Assembly: GCA_018902385.1 (NCBI GenBank)
Contig: JABSSW010000082.1
Location: 44,401-108,400 of the forward strand
Length of the DNA: 64,000 bases
Origin: Physcia stellaris
Taxonomy: Eukaryota > Ascomycota > Lecanoromycetes > Caliciales > Physciaceae
Direction: 5' to 3'
This document shows, piece after piece, positions 58,001-64,000 of this stretch (position 1 is its first letter; each line of letters opens with the position of its first letter). A program made the position numbers and the translations under genes. The notes under the pieces were generated by a model. It made no database searches. It was not told the DNA's origin and saw nothing but the letters and a program-made list of their open reading frames with translations.

Positions 58001-60225
58001 CGATTGTTGCGAAACTTTGCATGCAAAATGTATGAAATTTCGAAAATTTTCAACGCACAAACATCGCATGCAATTCATAATTCGAATTCGAATTGCGACG
58101 ACGATTTTGAAAAAATTAATTTATCAATTTTCAAACAAAACAACACGAACAAAATTCATGTCATGCAAACAAATCACATTTTTTTCATCAATCGCATGAT
58201 TTATGACAACAATGTTGATTTGTTTTTTGATTTTACGAATAAATTGTTAACGAATTATTTGAAAATCAATATTCGATGACACGAAAAAATCGTTCAATTG
58301 CATACGATTCGCAATATGACAAAATTTCACAAACGATTTTTCAATCGCGATTTGATTTCGATTTACATCAAACGTTAAAATCGAAATTTTAATTTGAAAA
58401 TACGAAATGAATTATGAATTTGATCGATCATTGAACAATGCATGAAACAATTGTTCGATTCGCAAACAAAATTTCGCAACACGAATCAACGCAATGAATT
58501 GTTAATGATTGCACGCAATCGTTCGAAAATATTCGTGATAATGTTTATTGACAACGACAAAATTTTGTTGTTTGTGATTTTTTCTCAATTGTTTCGAACG
58601 AAAATTATCATTGTCATCGTGTTATTGATCGCGTTGAAACAAAATTTTCAAAAACGATACAAACAATGAAACATTCATTGCATGAATTACGATTTTTTTT
58701 TCATTCGAAATCAATTTCATGCAATATTATCGTTGTTTTTCGTGAACATTGAAAACGTCGTCATTTTTGATTTCGTTGAATTTGCGCAATTTTTGCATAT
58801 CAATGATCGTTTGAATCGTATTGTTTTGAACGAAATTCATCAATTATTAATAATCAATCATTATCGACAAAAAATGTTTTTCATATTTTAATTTCGTGAA
58901 ATTTTTGTTTCGTTCGTTTGCATGACGATCACATTGTCGTTCATCGTCGAAATGAATTTCAAACAAACGTTGTATTTCATTCGATGCGATATAATGCGTT
59001 TCAACAATGATCGATTTAATTTTCAATATTGCGTGCAAACAATTTCGTCGTCGAACGATCGTTCGTCTGAATTGATTAATTCATTAATTAACGAAACGAT
59101 TAAAATTTGCATGCAAAACATTGAAATTTGAAAAACAATCGTTTTTTTCGATCAAATATCAATTGCGCGTGACATCGTTTACGTTCGCAATAAACAAATG
59201 AATAAAATTTTAACAAAAATCATCGATTGCGAATTTTATTATGAAATTTTTTCGCGCGAAAATCGAATTCGAATGATGATTGCATAAAATCAAAAATTAA
59301 TCGATTTTTTTTTGTAACGACGTCGTTTTTCAATGTTGATGTTCATTATTTTTTCATTCGTAAAATCATTCATTTGAATGTTTTCGACGATTTTGTCAAT
59401 TACGAACAAAAAACAAAACGAATCGATCAAAACGATATGTCGACAATTTGTTTGACATTGCTGACAAATCGTTGATTTGTTCAATAAAATTCGAAATATC
59501 GAATTAATTTTTTGAACAACGATTGTGTTCGCATGACGAAATTTTTTCAAAATCAACAATATTATCGTGAATTTTTGATTGTTTATTTTAACGAAAATGT
59601 TGACATTGCGTGCAATCAATTCATGAATAATTTCATTAAACGAATGTCATGCGAATTTTGTCATCATCGTTTTCGTCAATTTTCAACGAAATCAATCAAT
59701 TTTCATCACGAAATTTCGATCAATTTTTTTCGCGATATTGTCATCGACACTTTTCGTCGTTCAATTGTTAACAATTCATTTTTTTCGTTTTCACGATTTG
59801 TTCAAAATGTTTTCGATATCGCTTTTCAAATTTCGTTTCGATTTTTCGTTTTTTCATTTTCGTCATCAAAACGACATGCGATTATTGCGAAACGTTCAAA
59901 TATTTCGTTGCGTTCGAACATTTTTTTGCATGTAATTATTTTTTTGTTTGTCAACACACGATTCACGACGTCATTCATTGTGTTTGCGTCGAGTCAATTG
60001 ATTGACTTCGACGTTTTAAAATTGATTTCGATTTTTGTGTCAGCTTTTTTTGTTTTTTTCGATCAAGTTTTTTCAATTGAATCGGAAAATTCTGATAAGT
60101 CTTTCGACAACGAACTCGAAAACGAAAAGCGTGAAACATACGACGTTGTCGTCAAATTTGCATGCAATGCGATCGTCGCGAAAAAAAAAAATTTCGAATT
60201 TTTCGAAAGTCGAATCGTTGCATGA
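55082..60225 (+). pseudogene. OrsD-RecQ helicase (telomere-linked helicase type) relic
   Basis: Pieces on the plus strand. About 55440-55863 matches the OrsD/DUF3505 zinc-finger region of fungal helicase-associated proteins: LFVCTKHDYCVFVSIIESHL, HKMKKKRLQTILIEIRIHD and a FRCNACIENNRLINKNRRTI segment. 58442-58670 has the RecQ-like helicase entry: KFRNTNQRNELLMIARNRS, then IFVIMFIDNDKILLF where Walker A (G-x-G-K-S) should be, and IVIVLLIALKQNFQ. 58682-58891 ends with LNEIHQLLIINHYRQKM in the place of the DExH box. 59512-59720 has DQQY-like and MSCEFCHHRF segments of the C-terminal end. Such genes sit next to telomeres in many fungi. All key motifs are damaged. Confidence 0.72.
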
Positions 60226-61000
60226 AAACAAATTTGTATATTTTGTTTTTTTGTCAAAAAACGATTGATCGAAAAAATTCACGACGATTGTTTACAATTG
60301 ACACATAATCAAGTTTTGAAAACACATCGTCGCAATATAATTTTAAAAATTTTCATTGTTTGTTTCAATTGCGATCAAATGCAATCGATATGTAAAATGT
60401 AAAAAACAAAAAATCGCTGTATGCAAAATCAATTGATTTGACACGTCAATTGAATTGCATGTTATTTCGACAAAAAATTCGATCGAATCATGATTTCATT
60501 GTTAAAAAATTCAAATTTGATCACGAATGAAATCATTTCTCGATTGCAATGAAATTACGTTTAATAATTTGCGCAAGATTTCGAGTTGTTCAATCGTTTT
60601 GTTTTCAATTTGAGTCGATTTATTCATTATTAATTGAATCGTTTGAAAACTTTATGTATGTTCGATTATTGAAAAATCATTGTTCGTTGCATGCATTATA
60701 TCGCATGCAATAAATGTTTTCAATTCATAATTTGAATTTTGAATTTTCGAAATTTCACAAAATTGATTTTCGTCGATCGTTTGTGAAAATTTGATGATTC
60801 TTTTATTGAAAAAATGTTTATCGTGATTGCTTGCGATCATTATTAACAATTTTTTTGCAAATATTAAATTCGTTTTTTTTTGACAAATTTTTTCTCAAAT
60901 ACATTATTTTGTAACAATCATCAAGAAATCGATAACGCGAAATTTTTTCGCTTGAATCACGATAGTCAATAGTTTTCTTCTGTTCAAACGCAATGATTGT
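60226..61000. other. Hypermutated sequence, nothing readable
   Basis: Lies between the helicase relic and the repeat cluster. A segment near 60890-60945 (caaatacattattttgtaac) is a further copy of the hairpin arm at 61218. Confidence 0.4.
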
Positions 61001-61217
61001 GTAAAAAATTGAAAACGTTGAATCAATAAATAAACAACGACAAATGTCGAACAAATATTCGATAAAATGAATTTCACGTTAAAAAATTTGATCGTTTTGA
61101 CGACGATTTCGTTTGTGAAAACTTGACGATTTATTTATTGAACGAATTTTAATTGCGTGCAACGAATTCTAATTGCGTACAACATTGTTAACAATTTCTT
61201 TTTGCAAATTAATTTAA

Positions 61218-61343
61218 ATGAATCGTTTTTCAAATACATTATTTTGTAACAATCATCAAAAAATCGATAACGAGTGACAAAAATTTCACGTTATCGATTT
61301 CTTGATGATTGTTACAAAATAATATATTTGAAAAACGATTCAT
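61218..61343. repeat. Large hairpin, 55-nt arms
   Basis: Left arm 61218-61272 and right arm 61289-61343 are inverted copies with a 16-nt loop and few mismatches (aatcgtttttcaaataca ... tatttgaaaaacgatt). One arm is also found near 60890 without its partner. Confidence 0.8.
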
Positions 61344-61573
61344 CAAAAAAATGATTGATTAAATGATTTATTGAAAATATTGCGTCAATAAATATTCGAA
61401 ATCGATTGTCGAATAAACATTCGATGACATGAATTTCACGTTAAAAATTTGATCATTTTGATTTCGAAATCGTTTGCGAAAAAACGAAAATTCATTTATT
61501 GAACGAATGTTTGCAATAATTGTTTGCAATAATTGTTTGCAATAATTGTTTGCAATTTTCGCGCAAATGTACA

Positions 61574-61720
61574 AAATGAATTTCACGTGATTGAAATCGT
61601 TTTATTTTTCGATTTTTGTTTGTTTCTCGATTGTTTCGTATTCGAAATGTGAAAAAAACAATCGAAAAACAAACAAAAATCGAAAAATGAAACGATTTCA
61701 ATCACGTGTGAAATTCATTT
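61574..61720. repeat. Large hairpin, about 63-nt arms
   Basis: Left arm from 61574 (aaatgaatttcacgtgattg) and right arm ending at 61720 are inverted copies with only a few differences, with a short loop near 61637-61655. Because of the symmetry both strands read almost the same peptide. Confidence 0.8.
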
Positions 61721-62149
61721 CAATAATGATGTTGATTAAAAATTTTATTGAAAACGTTGCGTCAATAAATATTCGAAATCGATTGTCGAATAAACATTCG
61801 ATAACATGAATTTCACGTTAAAAAATTTGATCGTGTCGACGACGATTTCGTTTGTGCAATATTGACAATTTATTTGTCGAACGAATGTTTGCAATAATTG
61901 TTTGCGATCGTTGTTCGCAATTTTTTCTTGCAATCATTTTTGACTTTTTTAAATCGCGAATTTTTTGTTTATTTTTTTATCAATCATTACGTGCAAATTT
62001 TGTTTGCAAATTTTACGTGCAATTATTGTTTGCAATTGTTCGCAATTTTTTTTTGCAATCATTTTTGATTTTTCTAAATCGCGAATTTTTTGTTTATTTT
62101 TTTATCAATCATTACGTGCAAATTTTGTTTGCAAATTTTACAATCATAC

Positions 62150-62530
62150 AATTAAATTTTGTTTGCAAATTTTTCGTGCAATTTTTGTTCGCAATTTTTG
62201 TTTGCGATATTTTCGTGCAATTTTTTTTTTTTGTAATTTTTTTTTTGCAATATTTTCGTGCAATTTTTGTTCGCAATTTTTTTTGCAATATTTTCGTGCA
62301 ATTTTTGTTCGTAATTTTTGTTCGCAATTTTTTTTTGCAATATTTTCGTGCAATTTTTGTTCGCAATTTTTTTTTGCAATATTTTCGTACAATATTTTCG
62401 TGCAATCTTTGTTCGCAATCTTTGTTCGCAATTTTTATTCGCAATTTTTGTTCGCAATTTTTGTTCGCAATTTTTGTTCGCAATTTTTGTTCGCAATATT
62501 TTCGTGCAATTTCTTTTTGCAATTTTTTTT
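62150..62530 (+). repeat. 13-bp minisatellite, unit gcaatttttgttc
   Basis: Perfect runs occur around 62430-62500 (at least five units) and degenerate units on both sides, mixed with gcaatattttcgt variants. A unit not divisible by three makes all frames open and gives the false long frames FAIFVRNFCSQ on plus and KNCEQKLRTKIAN on minus. Confidence 0.8.
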
Positions 62531-64000
62531 GCAATTCGTTTGTTGTTAAATTTGTATTTTTAAAAATTGCATTCAATGTTTTTGCATGCAATTTGTTTTT
62601 GTTTTTTTCGAATATTGCGAATTTCTTATCGACGAAACTTTTAATAATTGATTTCACGTATCGTGCGATTTTCGAAATCGAAAATCGCGTGATTGTTGAC
62701 GATTAATTTGACGAATAATCGCATCGTCGACATTTGTCGCGTGCGATGAATTATTTTCATTTTTGTTTTTTTTCATTTTTGTTTTCAATTTTTTTCATTT
62801 TCGCTTATTTGTTCATTTGCATTTGTTCATTTCAAACATTGTTGTTTTCAAATTTTGTTGATAAATACATTGATAACATGAAACGTTTCAAACAATTTTT
62901 TTGAATTTCGCGAATATTGTTGATAATGTTTAAAAATGCGTCATTGAATACGATAAAAATGTTGAATCGATTTTGCGATCGTATTCAATGCGATCGTATT
63001 GAATGCGATCGTATTGATGTTCGATGATTTTTAAATTGACGATATAACGAATTTGAAACGCGTGCAATTGGCGTTGTTTGCAATATTTTTTCGATCGTTT
63101 CGTTTACATTGATTCATTTTGATTCGTTTGACGCCAAATTTTTCAACAAATTTTTTAACAATTTTTTCAAACAATTTTGCGAAACAATTTTTTTTACCTT
63201 GATTGTTTTTTAACGTTTGTTTACGCGCAGTTTTTTAACATGTCATGTTCGATTTCATTTTTGTGAGCATCCAATGACGATAAATACGAAAAAATTTCAA
63301 TTCGTTCGAAATTTTCTGTTTGTTTGCAAACGATTCGTTATTCGCGTTGCGCAATTCGAAATTCAAAAAATGATAATAAAGCGTGTGTTTGAACGTCGTA
63401 AAAAAATGCTTATATTATCGATTTTGAATGTCAACATGACAACAATTGAATATTGCATGCGATAAATTGAACGTTGATTTCAATGAAATGCGTACAAAAT
63501 ACGTCGATTTCGCGCAATTTCGATGAAATTTTTTGCAAATGTGAACAGTTCTGAAATTCAATTTTGAAATTGACAATTTCGTGAATATAAATTTCGTGCA
63601 ATATTTGAATGCATTGATTCAAATTAATTTATTACAACGCAATTTTTGCTCATTATTATTTTATTGTCGAGAAAATTTTCGACGATAATTTGAACGTATC
63701 GCAATTCGATTTTTTTTGACAATCGTTTTTTTGTCGACAAACGCGTTTTTGATAACAATCGCGTTTTTTTTTCGCGATCGTGCGATTTTTTTTTTTTTTT
63801 TTTTTTTTGACAGTCGTTTTTATCGTTTTGACAATCAAATTGCAATTGCGACAATCGTTTATCGACAATCGTGCAATTTTTTTTTAACAATCGTTCAAAT
63901 TTGATGTCGTCGTCGTTTTATATTCGATAATGACACAAATGTCGACAATTTTTCAAATTATTTCAATTCGTTTATGTCGTGATTTCGAAAACGAAAAATA
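62531..64000. other. Hypermutated sequence to the window edge
   Basis: Nothing readable except three copies of the 15-mer gcgatcgtattgaat at 62975-63019 and a T-run near 63786-63809. Confidence 0.45.

Larger units (their letters stand above)
61005..61930 (+). repeat. Three-copy module, period about 370 bp
   Basis: Copies begin near 61005, 61370 and 61745. Each runs through attgaaaa-gttg-tcaataaat, cgaataaacattcgat, atgaatttcacgttaaaaa, tttgat and then aatttattgaacgaa. The spaces between copies hold the two hairpins listed separately. Confidence 0.7.
48540..64000. mobile_element. Second AT-rich hypermutated island (runs off right edge)
   Basis: Normal composition gives way between about 48,540 and 48,720. 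From there to the edge the sequence is AT-rich with the same missing-dinucleotide signature as the first island. Recognisable contents are a Copia relic, an OrsD-RecQ helicase relic, several tandem repeats and hairpins. No intact gene was found. The outer limit is not in the window. Confidence 0.85.

Noticed and set aside
61852-62706. 284-codon open frame on the plus strand and matching long frames on the minus strand
   Set aside because: The sequence is a 13-bp minisatellite; low-complexity AT-rich repeats without TA-type stops give open frames in several phases.
1-64000. tRNA, rRNA or CRISPR features
   Set aside because: No cloverleaf with conserved T-loop, no rRNA segment and no spacer-repeat array was recognised by eye; the tandem repeats found have no regular unique spacers.

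Overview
The window looks like a piece of a filamentous ascomycete genome (Pezizomycotina). The genes carry short GT-AG introns (about 46-230 bp), often with a CTAAC/CTRAY-like branch site. The families are typical of moulds and lichen fungi: CFEM, CBM1, a fungal rhodopsin-like membrane protein, a STAND N-terminal protein, and OrsD/RecQ telomere-linked helicase relics. No genus can be named from the sequence alone.

Layout. (1) 1-15,028 is GC-balanced and holds a partial cupin gene, a secreted SLT/lysozyme-like protein, a broken MFS monocarboxylate-type transporter, an intact DHCR24-like FAD oxidoreductase, an expansin-like protein with a CBM1, a GPI-anchored protein with two CFEM domains, and a carbonyl-reductase-type SDR. 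(2) 15,029-26,337 is an AT-rich island. It is one Mutator-like (MULE) element with inverted termini and a perfect 9-bp target duplication (GCTTTCTAA). A wrecked transposase lies on the minus strand, and a Ty3/Gypsy element appears nested inside. (3) 26,347-48,514 is GC-balanced again: a rhodopsin-like receptor, a multi-pass membrane protein with a G-run frameshift, a nucleotidyltransferase-like protein, two divergently oriented paralogous secreted proteins, a 555-aa Cys-rich secreted protein, and a 922-aa STAND-N/coiled-coil/ankyrin protein without an NTPase core. (4) From about 48,540 to the right edge is a second AT-rich island with a Ty1/Copia relic, an OrsD-RecQ helicase relic, tandem repeats and large hairpins. 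This pattern is suggestive of subtelomeric DNA.

The most striking observation is the chemistry of the two AT islands. In the stretches counted by hand, CpT/ApG and CpC/GpG steps are absent, while CpA/TpG and CpG are abundant. Neurospora-type RIP (CpA to TpA) would do the opposite. This looks like a C-to-T hypermutation that acts when C is followed by a pyrimidine, and it explains the lesions seen in the transposon genes (TGG to TGA; catalytic Asp to Asn through AG to AA).

Most intact genes code for secreted or membrane proteins, which fits a fast-evolving accessory compartment beside mutated transposon islands. All spliced models below were joined by hand and keep reading frame through every junction, but they have not been tested with RNA data.
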